Below are positions 8,683 through 16,536 of a stretch of DNA of 64,000 nucleotides, piece after piece. This stretch comes from GCA-2748575 sp965222725 (GTDB lineage Bacteria > Pseudomonadota > Gammaproteobacteria > Pseudomonadales > Ketobacteraceae). The stretch is from NCBI GenBank assembly GCA_965222725.1, contig OZ244969.1:1674001-1738000 (forward strand). The letters run 5' to 3'. The notes under the pieces are model-generated. The model ran no database searches and was not told the origin of the DNA. It saw only the letters and a list, made by a program, of their open reading frames with translations. The stretch's first letter is position 1. Every line of letters starts with the position of its first letter. The position numbers and the translations under genes are program-made.

Positions 8683-9197
8683 CCGTATCAGGTATCAATA
8701 GCCGCGGTGTCACCCTGGTGGAGCTGGTGATTACCATCGTTATCATGAGCATTGCGTTGCTTGCGGTGGTATCAGTTTACAGTAAAGCCATAGAACGCAG
8801 TGCTGATCCCCTGATATTCGCCAAGGCAACGGAATTGGCGCAAACCTATCTGGATGAAATCCTCACCAAACGTTATGACGAAGCCACACCCGTTGGTGGT
8901 GTTCCCGCGGCACAAGTGGCGAGCCTGTCGGCCACGCTGGGTGCCGATGCCGGCGAAACTACAAGGGCAGATTATGATGATGTGGATGATTTTAATGGCC
9001 AGACCTACAGCACCCAGGCATTTATTACCGGTGGCAACTTTACCCAGTATGTAAACTATCAGATCGCGATTGATGTCAGCTATGCCGGTACCGCTGTGGG
9101 TGCCACTCATAACCAGCATGTAAAGCGTATTGACATCACCGTTTCCACGCCGTTAAGTGCGGCAATGACCTTCAGCGCTTACAAGGGGAATTTCTGA
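8679..9197 (+). CDS. mshD: MSHA minor prepilin MshD
   Basis: A prepilin of 172 residues starting at GTG 8679, with GGGAGGT eight bases upstream and a 4-nt overlap with the previous stop. The leader ends INSRG and the mature protein begins VTLVELVITIVIMSIAL; Val instead of the usual Phe at position 1 is noteworthy but tolerated in GspI/MshD-type minor pilins. The rest is an Asp/Thr/Ala-rich globular domain without Cys. The stop overlaps the mshO start (TGATG), so the genes are translationally coupled. Confidence 0.85.
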   Translation: MTVSGINSRGVTLVELVITIVIMSIALLAVVSVYSKAIERSADPLIFAKATELAQTYLDEILTKRYDEATPVGGVPAAQVASLSATLGADAGETTRADYDDVDDFNGQTYSTQAFITGGNFTQYVNYQIAIDVSYAGTAVGATHNQHVKRIDITVSTPLSAAMTFSAYKGNF

Positions 9198-10015
9198 TGG
9201 CTGGCCCGGTGATGGTGAACTCCCGGGGCTTTACCCTGATGGAGCTGATTATCGTGATTGTTATCAGCGGTATTCTGGCTGTGGGCTCTGCCAGGTTTAT
9301 TGCCCATTCAGCGGGGGGCTATGTGGCCACCGGTGTGCGCCAGGGCAATGCGGCGGCTGCCGTGGTGGCCACTGAAAAAATCAGCCGGGAACTCCGCCTG
9401 GCACTCCCCAACAGTGTGCGCCGTAACGCCTCCGGCAGCTGTATTGAGTTTATCCCCGTGTTGTCTGCCAGCCGGTACCTTTCCGCGCCTGTAGCACCCG
9501 CGGCAGCCGGCACGGCGATAACGGTGGTCGATAACAACTACAGTCTCAGTGGTGGCGTTACCGAATACCTCGCTATATATCCATCTTCAACTGGCACTGT
9601 GTATGTGCCGGGTGCTGCCAGCGAGGTGACTGCTTCGCCCATTGCGGCCGTGTCTTCCAGTACCATTACCCTTGGAGCAAATCACCAGTTCCCGGCGGAT
9701 TCTCCCACCCGGCGGCTGTACATCATCAGTGATCCTGTTACCTATTGCTATGCAGCCGTCTCCGGTCAGAACGGCTTGTTCCGCTATTCCGGTTATGGTT
9801 TTAATGCCGCTGTTGCTTCACCGCCGGCGGGCGGCACCCGCCAGTTGCTTATTAATAATGTTTCCGGCAATGTCAGCTTTGAGGTGGTGCCGGCTACACT
9901 GACAAGAAACGCCCTGGTGGAGTTTTCATTCCAGATATCCCGGGATGTCCAGTACTCTGCTACGGATGAGAGCATTAATATCAGTCATGAGGTGCAGATT
10001 CGTAATGTGCCTTAA
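9197..10015 (+). CDS. mshO: MSHA minor prepilin MshO
   Basis: A large minor prepilin (272 residues), leader ending VNSRG then FTLMELIIVIVISGILAVGS, Glu5 present. The long globular part matches the GspJ/PilW-like role of MshO. ATG 9197 is coupled to the mshD stop with AAGGGGA upstream; an in-frame ATG at 9212 would give a shorter leader. It overlaps mshP by 11 nt. It is probably part of the tip or initiation complex together with MshC, MshD, MshP and MshQ. Confidence 0.85.
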   Translation: MAGPVMVNSRGFTLMELIIVIVISGILAVGSARFIAHSAGGYVATGVRQGNAAAAVVATEKISRELRLALPNSVRRNASGSCIEFIPVLSASRYLSAPVAPAAAGTAITVVDNNYSLSGGVTEYLAIYPSSTGTVYVPGAASEVTASPIAAVSSSTITLGANHQFPADSPTRRLYIISDPVTYCYAAVSGQNGLFRYSGYGFNAAVASPPAGGTRQLLINNVSGNVSFEVVPATLTRNALVEFSFQISRDVQYSATDESINISHEVQIRNVP

Positions 10016-10454
10016 ACCTGTATCAACAGCTGAACCCGTGTCAAAAACAGCGACTTTGGCTTTTCCGGCAAAACCCCGGGGCTTTGGCCTGCCTGTTGCT
10101 ATCTTTATCATTACTGTAATGGCCTTTATCGCTGTGGCCATTAACGAACTGGGCGAAGACAACGCCCAGGTTATCGGTGCAAACGCGTTATCATTAAGGG
10201 CATTCTATGCTGCAGAAAGCGGCGCCAATATCGCATTGCACCGGCGCTTTCCTCCTTCCGATGCTGCGCTTGCATGCACCGCAAATTTTATAAGTAACTT
10301 GACCTTTGATGCAGGGCTTTCCCAGTGCCAGGCGGACGTGTCCTGCAGCAGCTTTGTATCCGGTGGTAAAACCATTTACCGGTTTACCAGCACGGGTGTG
10401 TGCGGCTCGGGTGCGGACCAGGCCACCAGAGTAGTACGGGTGGTGGCAGAATGA
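10005..10454 (+). CDS. mshP: MSHA biogenesis protein MshP (PilX-like)
   Basis: About 149 residues with a long basic N-terminus, a PRGFGLPVAIFIITVMAFIAVAI segment that looks like a degenerate prepilin cleavage site and helix, and a RAFYAAESGA motif typical of PilX/GspK-type pilin-assembly proteins. Four Cys follow. Glu5 of a classical prepilin is not at the expected place, which is usual for this group. ATG 10005 overlaps the mshO stop; GTG 10038 is an alternative start. It overlaps mshQ by ATGA. Confidence 0.78.
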   Translation: MCLKPVSTAEPVSKTATLAFPAKPRGFGLPVAIFIITVMAFIAVAINELGEDNAQVIGANALSLRAFYAAESGANIALHRRFPPSDAALACTANFISNLTFDAGLSQCQADVSCSSFVSGGKTIYRFTSTGVCGSGADQATRVVRVVAE

Positions 10455-13400
10455 ACCGGTTAATTACCTATCTGTTTTTTATACCGCTTTTGCTGATCAC
10501 GTTCCCTGCCTGGTCTGCCACCTACACCATGACCGAACTGAACGGCACGGCACTGGACAACCCGCCCGGCGCCACCGTGGTGAACTGGGACAACACCGAT
10601 ACCAGTTACCCCAATGATGATGACAAGGTTGAAGTTAATATCGGTTTTGATTTTCGTTTTGCGGATACTGATTACAGTCAGGTAAGAATACTTACCAACG
10701 GTATTTTGCAATTCGGGGCCAGCAGCCGGATGCACAGGGACTGGCAGAATGAAAACCTGCCGACCAACCAGGGTGATCGCTTCATTTCAGTGTATTGGGA
10801 TGATCTGGTGGATGATGGGCCGGCAACCGTTACCTATGGCTCTATGGGGACCGCGCCTAACCGTAGATTTGTCGTGACCTGGGATAACGTACGTGCCTAT
10901 TCCAACAGCAGTAATCGCTATGACTTTCAGGTAGTGCTTTATGAAAACGGCGATATCCGTTTCCGCTATGACAACAACACCGCCAATGGGGTGAGCGCCA
11001 CCATTGGTGTGGAGGTGGATAACAGTGATGTGACCTTGTATTCCTACAACACCACCAGTGTCAGAACGGACTTTGATCTGCTGTTCAAGAATTCCTTGCT
11101 GAGCCTGCCGGCTCCGGTGATCAGCTGGCAGTTTGATGAAGATGAATGGACTGGCACAGCAGGAGAAGTATTCGACTCCTCCGGCAATGGCCTTAATGGT
11201 ACGGCCATTGGTGGCGCAACCACGGCGGAGGCTAACCCTGCCATCAGTGGATCCGTGGGCACCTGCCGCTATGGTGATTTTGATGGTAACGATGACTTGA
11301 TTCAGATTGCGGATACCGCCAGCCTGGATCTGACCACCGCGTTTACCATTGGTGTCTGGATCAATATCGATTCGATTCCTGCCTCCGGTCTGAAAAGTAT
11401 TTTATCCAAGGATGAAAATTTCGAATTCCATGTGGACAGCAATGGCCGTATCTACTGGTGGTGGAACGATAGCAGCGGAGCACAATCCTTTACCAGTAAC
11501 ACCAGCATTACGGCGGGTCAGTGGCAGCACATTGTTATCAGATTTCAGGCAGGGCAGCAGGATATTTTTATTGATGGCATTAACCGGGGCAGCGCTTCGA
11601 ACGCCCGGGTGCCCATCAGTAACAGTGATCCGTTTCAGATAGGGGGTGATCAGGGCTTTGCCGGGCGGGAATTCAATGGCCTGATTGATGAGGTCAACGT
11701 GTATGATACGGCACTCTCGAACCTGCAGATTCTTACATTGCTCAACCAGACTCACCCTTGCACAGCGCAGTCTGTGTGTGGGGCCAGTTTCCCCGATGGC
11801 GCGGCCAGTTATAATAACGGCACCATCGATTTTGGCTACAATGCCCAGCTGTTTTTCAGTGACAGCAACCTGCTGGATTTTGACTCGGTGTCTTTGAATC
11901 AGGGTTCCAATGTGCTCAGCTGTGTCACCGAAGAGTGCGACGCCAGCGGTGATACTGCCCCCGCATTGCCCCTGCCGGCCTTTCCGGATACCTCGTTTTC
12001 CACAGACTTTACCGTAAGCAGTGGCGGTACCGACACCCTGGGTGACAGCGGCATCAATGAATTCGATGATGTCAGGGCCCGTTCCGAGAGCACCCTGAAT
12101 ATCAGTTCGGCTTTTGGTGTTTATTACATGGATACTTTGCGGCTGGACTTTAACAGCACGCTCAATCTGGTGGCTGGGGATTACTGGATCAGGGATCTGA
12201 CGCTCAGTAGTTCATCTACCATCACGGTCAGTGGCGGCACGGCAAGGATTTTTGTGCAGAATGATATTTCTGTGGGTAGCAGTTCGCTAATCAATTCGCC
12301 GGGAACCAACTCAGCCGGTGACGCCTCGGAATTACTGATTGTCGGTTACGGTGATGTCAGGCTGCGCAGCAGTTCCACCACCTCTGCGCTGATTTACGCG
12401 GTGGGCGATCTGCGAATGGATTCCCCCAGTTACCTATTCGGTGCCGTAACAGCGGATGACGTTACCCTGAACAGTGAAGCGCAAATACGTTTTCAGTCCC
12501 GCGGTGTTACCCAACTGGATTTTGGCAGTTTGTGCGATACCTCCTGTGCACTGGGAAGTTTCGCCATTACCCAGCCGGATTATGCGCTGGCCTGCCCGGA
12601 AACCAGAGCAGCCGTCACCGTGAGTGCCTTCTGTGATGATGGTGCAACCCTCAAGAGTGACTACACCGGAACCGTGGATTTATCCGGACCGGATACCAGC
12701 ACCTTTTACGATGCCGCGACCGGTGGTAGCCAGATCAGCAGTTATACCTTTCAGGAAGCTGACGGCGGCACCACTGACTTCTATCTCTATTTTAATAACG
12801 AGGATCCGGATGTCAGGGTGACAGTGACGGATTCAGCCGCCGGTGTAATCTCCACAGCCACTCAGGGCACGGATTTCCGTGCTTATGGGTTCCTGGCGTC
12901 CGGTTATGATGATGAAGTGGCCTGTTCAACGGATTCAGCCGTTTCCAGCACCGATGTGACGCTGACAGCTTATGGACGCATTAACAGTGATGCTGGTGAG
13001 GAGTGTGAAGTTATCACCGGTTTTGACGGGGATAAGGCGCTGGATGTGTGGTACACCGTGGACACAACCGGTGATGGCGCCGCGGATGCGATTAACACCG
13101 CGTTGCAAGTGGGTAATACTCTCATCAATGATCAGGCAGACACGGTGGAGGATAACGTGACTGCCACCTTCACCAATGGTGTTACCACTGTGCCGCTGGC
13201 CTATGGCAATGCGGGCAATGTGTTGGCCGTTAACTTTCGCCATAACAGCGCGCCCTACGATGGCTCCGAGTTTGGCGAGATGGCTTCCTCTACCTCGAAC
13301 ATCGTCTTTTATCCGTCGTCTTTTGCGTTGTCGGCAGTGGATACGGTGGCACTGAACAACACCAGTGCCAGTGGGGGAACTGTGCACCCGGCCGGAGAGG

Positions 13401-14707
13401 ATTTTTCCTTAACGATCACAGCCCAGTGTGCCAGCGGTGGGGTTGCTGATGACTATCAACCCAATGCCAGCGACCGGTTTGAAGCCAGCCTGGAACGTAC
13501 CGGGCCGGTAGGGGCGGGTGTTGGCAGCGAAGGCCAGCTGGCGTTGTCGAACAGCATTCAACTGGCTTCCAGTCAGTCACCGTCCTTTGCCAGTACGGGT
13601 TTAACCCCCGGGCAATTCAGTAACGGTACCTATACCTTCAATCAGGCCTCTTATTCTGAAGTCGGCCTGATTCGCCTGCGGGTAAAAGACAGTAATTACT
13701 TTGGCCGTGGGGATGTGGGCGAGTCTTCCCTGGATATTGGCAGGTTTGTGCCCCACCATTTCCGCGTCGACACAGTTGAGCCCGGAGACTTTGATAACGG
13801 CTGCGGCACTTTTACCTATATTGGCCAGCCTTTTGAGTATGGCGTTCCACCGACCTTGCGGATTACGCCGCGCAACGAGGCTGATGCCATTACCCAGAAT
13901 TATATTGCCGATGGCTCGGACAACTATCAGAAACTGGATGACCCGAATGATTTGAGTTTTATTGCGCCGAATATTACCTCAGGCAACGATGGTGTCGATG
14001 GAACTGACCTGAACGTGGTTTTTTCCATGAATGCAGGAAGCCTGGTTGCCGATGGGGCCTCGCTGCTTTACACCCTGAGTGCTGCCGATACCTTCAGCTA
14101 CGCGAAAGTGGCCAATGCCCGGGTGGCGCCCTTCACTGCCAGTTTTGATATCACACTGTCAAATGTTAATGACGGCGAGGCAGCCGGAATCATCGGCCAG
14201 AACGGTTCTGCTTCACATGTTTTTCAGCCGGATATGTCGCTGATCCAGCAACGCTATGGCCGCCTGGTAACGGAAAATGCCTTTGGGCCGGAAACCGTGG
14301 CGTTGCCCCAAACCGTGAAAACGGAATTCTGGAACGGCTCCGATTTTGAGGAAAACAGCGATGATGGCTGTACGGCAATCACGCCGGCGATGATCAGCAT
14401 TGATCCGGCAGGGGCTTCCGGTGACGGCATACTGGATATTGAAATCGGTGATGGTGACGGGGATCCTGACACCAGCCTGAGCTACGATCAGCCTTTTACC
14501 GCGGGATCCGGCAATTTTGAGTATTCGCCACCGGGTGCAGGGGATACCGGCAGCCTTGCTGTGGAACTGGATCTGACAACGCTTCCCTGGCTGCAATATG
14601 ACTGGGACGGCGACGGTACCGCAGAAAACCCGCCCCAGCGCACCGTGATTTTTGGTCAGTATCGCGGTCATGACCGCATTATTTACTGGGAAGAAGTTAC
14701 TTATTAA
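10451..14707 (+). CDS. mshQ: MshQ-like giant pilus-associated adhesin with a LamG domain
   Basis: About 1418 residues with a signal peptide (cleavage after AWSA, near residue 23). Order: a nidogen/beta-sandwich-like domain (about 45-215), a LamG/concanavalin-like domain (about 230-430, with GLIDEVNVYDTAL near its end), a repeat-rich beta region and a C-terminal DUF6701-like part with many Cys pairs and an NPPQRTVIFGQYRGHDRIIYWEE-type ending. It ends the MSHA operon, coupled to mshP by ATGA. MshQ family members are large secreted proteins thought to sit at the pilus tip; the LamG domain suggests glycan binding. Domain calls are by eye. Confidence 0.82.
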   Translation: MNRLITYLFFIPLLLITFPAWSATYTMTELNGTALDNPPGATVVNWDNTDTSYPNDDDKVEVNIGFDFRFADTDYSQVRILTNGILQFGASSRMHRDWQNENLPTNQGDRFISVYWDDLVDDGPATVTYGSMGTAPNRRFVVTWDNVRAYSNSSNRYDFQVVLYENGDIRFRYDNNTANGVSATIGVEVDNSDVTLYSYNTTSVRTDFDLLFKNSLLSLPAPVISWQFDEDEWTGTAGEVFDSSGNGLNGTAIGGATTAEANPAISGSVGTCRYGDFDGNDDLIQIADTASLDLTTAFTIGVWINIDSIPASGLKSILSKDENFEFHVDSNGRIYWWWNDSSGAQSFTSNTSITAGQWQHIVIRFQAGQQDIFIDGINRGSASNARVPISNSDPFQIGGDQGFAGREFNGLIDEVNVYDTALSNLQILTLLNQTHPCTAQSVCGASFPDGAASYNNGTIDFGYNAQLFFSDSNLLDFDSVSLNQGSNVLSCVTEECDASGDTAPALPLPAFPDTSFSTDFTVSSGGTDTLGDSGINEFDDVRARSESTLNISSAFGVYYMDTLRLDFNSTLNLVAGDYWIRDLTLSSSSTITVSGGTARIFVQNDISVGSSSLINSPGTNSAGDASELLIVGYGDVRLRSSSTTSALIYAVGDLRMDSPSYLFGAVTADDVTLNSEAQIRFQSRGVTQLDFGSLCDTSCALGSFAITQPDYALACPETRAAVTVSAFCDDGATLKSDYTGTVDLSGPDTSTFYDAATGGSQISSYTFQEADGGTTDFYLYFNNEDPDVRVTVTDSAAGVISTATQGTDFRAYGFLASGYDDEVACSTDSAVSSTDVTLTAYGRINSDAGEECEVITGFDGDKALDVWYTVDTTGDGAADAINTALQVGNTLINDQADTVEDNVTATFTNGVTTVPLAYGNAGNVLAVNFRHNSAPYDGSEFGEMASSTSNIVFYPSSFALSAVDTVALNNTSASGGTVHPAGEDFSLTITAQCASGGVADDYQPNASDRFEASLERTGPVGAGVGSEGQLALSNSIQLASSQSPSFASTGLTPGQFSNGTYTFNQASYSEVGLIRLRVKDSNYFGRGDVGESSLDIGRFVPHHFRVDTVEPGDFDNGCGTFTYIGQPFEYGVPPTLRITPRNEADAITQNYIADGSDNYQKLDDPNDLSFIAPNITSGNDGVDGTDLNVVFSMNAGSLVADGASLLYTLSAADTFSYAKVANARVAPFTASFDITLSNVNDGEAAGIIGQNGSASHVFQPDMSLIQQRYGRLVTENAFGPETVALPQTVKTEFWNGSDFEENSDDGCTAITPAMISIDPAGASGDGILDIEIGDGDGDPDTSLSYDQPFTAGSGNFEYSPPGAGDTGSLAVELDLTTLPWLQYDWDGDGTAENPPQRTVIFGQYRGHDRIIYWEEVTY

Positions 14708-14722
14708 TGAGCTGTCTTATTT

Positions 14723-14748
14723 AGTGAGTCGTCTCATTCTCCGGCTCA
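14723..14748. repeat. 26-bp direct repeat, left copy
   Basis: Identical over all 26 bases to 16539-16564 and different on both sides. The right copy is the 3' end of ntrC. On the minus strand this left copy also reads as the same final codons followed by TAA, so either junction would give an intact ntrC end. This is the pattern of an attachment site or target duplication. Confidence 0.9.
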
Positions 14749-14794
14749 ATTGATCTGCTCCTTGTGCCACTCAACGCCCCGCCCATGAAAATAT

Positions 14795-14812
14795 TGACTA
14801 TAATTACGGTCA
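14795..14812. promoter_or_regulatory. hipB: candidate HipB operator 1
   Basis: Near-palindrome TGACTATAATTACGGTCA: TGAC and GTCA arms separated by 10 bases. It closely matches a second copy at 14909-14926 and contains a TATAAT. HipB-type repressors bind several such dyads before their own operon; the assignment is inferred from the repeat and position. Confidence 0.55.
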
Positions 14813-14908
14813 TTATGTGTTTTATGGATACTAGACTAGTCATTTTCAGTTGAAGTTCCTTCTACAGCCATGCTAAAAAGGGTGTAAAAATGGTCATTAG
14901 GGCTTTAG

Positions 14909-14926
14909 TGACTATTATTATGGTCA
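14909..14926. promoter_or_regulatory. hipB: candidate HipB operator 2 over the hipBA promoter
   Basis: Near-palindrome TGACTATTATTATGGTCA, same TGAC-N10-GTCA design as 14795-14812. It contains a -10-like TATTAT (14913-14918); a weak -35 TGGTCA (14891-14896) lies 16 bases upstream. A repressor here would block the hipBA promoter about 20 bases before the hipB ATG. A further half-site occurs at 14891-14897. Confidence 0.6.
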
Positions 14927-14943
14927 ATTAATGGGTTTTTAAG

Positions 14944-15273
14944 ATGGCAAAGCAACGCACCTATTCCAAATACGCGCTCAATGCGGCCTTACTCCTGGGA
15001 GAAGAAATCAAGACTTGCCGTAAGCTGCGTGGCTGGTCAGAAATGGAACTTGCCGAGCGTGCAGGGATATCCAGAGCAACACTGCAAAAGATCGAAAAAG
15101 GTGACATGAGCTGTGCAATCGGGCTGGTGTTTGAGGTTGCCACCCTCGTTGGCGTTAAGCTCTTTGAGGGAGAGGCTTCACTTTCCGACCAGATACACTA
15201 TATGGAGATGATGAAAGCCGTACTTCCCAAGCGTATCAGATCCAAAGAAAAGGCAGTCAAAGATGACTTCTGA
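14944..15273 (+). CDS. hipB: HipB-like antitoxin, XRE-family repressor
   Basis: 109 residues with an XRE helix-turn-helix (about residues 18-75; ELAERAGISRATLQKIEKG is the recognition region) and a charged C-terminal tail. In HipBA systems the antitoxin dimer binds operator DNA and holds the HipA kinase inactive. It overlaps hipA by 11 nt, so the pair is co-translated. Two matching dyads lie directly upstream. It is larger than E. coli HipB (88 residues), with the extra length in the tail. The name is by similarity of fold and pairing. Confidence 0.85.
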   Translation: MAKQRTYSKYALNAALLLGEEIKTCRKLRGWSEMELAERAGISRATLQKIEKGDMSCAIGLVFEVATLVGVKLFEGEASLSDQIHYMEMMKAVLPKRIRSKEKAVKDDF

Positions 15274-16525
15274 TGCTAAAGAGGCCTATGTCTGGGTATG
15301 GCTGCCGAACGAAGTCGAGCCTGTTGTTGCCGGGCGCCTGGAAACCGATGATAACGGCAACACTCAATTTAACTATGGCCAGAGCTATCTGGCACGCATC
15401 AATGATACGCCGTCCGCCATTCCCTTATATGAGCCGGAACTGCCACTCAAAGAAGGTCGGTTGCCGCTACTGAACGGGCTGAACATCCCCGGCTGTATCA
15501 GAGATGCAGCGCCTGATGCATGGGGACGCCGAGTGATTATCAATAAAACGCTTGGCTTTAAAGGGCATAACACCGATACCGCAGAGCTGGATGAATTGAC
15601 CTATTTACTGGAGTCAGGTTCGGATCGTATCGGCGCGCTGGATTTTCAGAAATCACCAACGGAATATATTCCCCGTTCTGCCAATAATGTCAGAATGGAA
15701 GAGCTTATTGAATCAGCCGAGCGGGTCGAAAAAGGCGTACCCTTAACGCCTGAACTGGATCAGGCGCTTTTTCATGGCAGCTCTATTGGTGGCGCAAGGC
15801 CAAAAGCGCTCATCGAAGAAGATGGTATTAAATATGTCGCGAAGTTTTCTTCGAGTGATGACATCTACAGCGTCGTTAAGGCCGAATATATTGCCATGCG
15901 CCTTGCGCATAAAGTTGGTCTTAAGGTTGCTCCTGTGCGCCTGGAACGCATTGCGAATAAAGATGTATTATTGGTCGAACGGTTTGATCGCGAAAAGCAT
16001 AAAGATGGCTGGACCAGGAAAGCAATGATTTCGGCGCTTACACTCTTTGAGCTTGATGATATGATGGCGCGATATGCGAGCTATGAAACCTTAGCGGAAA
16101 TTATCCGGCAGCGATTTACCAATCCAAAAGAAACGCTGGAAGAACTTTTCTCACGGCTGGTGTTTAATATCCTGTGCGGGAACACCGATGATCATGCCCG
16201 CAACCATGCCGCTTTCTGGAATGGCCAGGAACTCAGCCTGACCCCTGCCTATGATATTTGCCCGCAAGGCCGTACGGGACACGAAGCCACGCAGGCCATG
16301 CTGGTTATCGGTAACAAACGGTTCAGTAATTTAAATACCTGCCTGGAAACTGCGCACAACTTTTTTCTCGATGAAGAAAAGGCCAAAAGTATTTTTGAGC
16401 AGCAAATCCGCACCATAGAAACCCATTGGGATGATGTTTGCGCTGAAGCGAATCTAAGCCAGGTCGATAAAAACCTGCTTTGGGAACGCCAGTTTTTGAA
16501 CCCTTATGTCAGATCATTCAAATGA
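15263..16525 (+). CDS. hipA: HipA-like serine/threonine kinase toxin
   Basis: 420 residues. The N-terminal couple_hipA domain (about 10-115) contains GRLPLLNGLN-like and PDAWGR motifs. The kinase domain has the Gly-rich loop SSIGGARPKA (173-182), a Lys in YVAKFSS, the catalytic motif NTDDHARN (307-314, Asp309) and the metal-binding YDICP, matching the catalytic and metal Asp residues of HipA. Ser173/Ser174 lie where E. coli HipA autophosphorylates Ser150. All key residues are present, so the toxin is probably active. HipA kinases phosphorylate aminoacyl-tRNA synthetases such as GltX and cause dormancy; the target here is unknown. It ends 11 nt before the convergent ntrC. Confidence 0.9.
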   Translation: MTSDAKEAYVWVWLPNEVEPVVAGRLETDDNGNTQFNYGQSYLARINDTPSAIPLYEPELPLKEGRLPLLNGLNIPGCIRDAAPDAWGRRVIINKTLGFKGHNTDTAELDELTYLLESGSDRIGALDFQKSPTEYIPRSANNVRMEELIESAERVEKGVPLTPELDQALFHGSSIGGARPKALIEEDGIKYVAKFSSSDDIYSVVKAEYIAMRLAHKVGLKVAPVRLERIANKDVLLVERFDREKHKDGWTRKAMISALTLFELDDMMARYASYETLAEIIRQRFTNPKETLEELFSRLVFNILCGNTDDHARNHAAFWNGQELSLTPAYDICPQGRTGHEATQAMLVIGNKRFSNLNTCLETAHNFFLDEEKAKSIFEQQIRTIETHWDDVCAEANLSQVDKNLLWERQFLNPYVRSFK

Positions 16526-16536
16526 CCAGTCCGTTG

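Noticed and set aside
14708..14943. tRNA gene or integrase fragment that would explain the hipBA insertion
   Set aside because: No tRNA-like fold and no coding remnant were seen in the gap; only the repeat, the dyads and a promoter.
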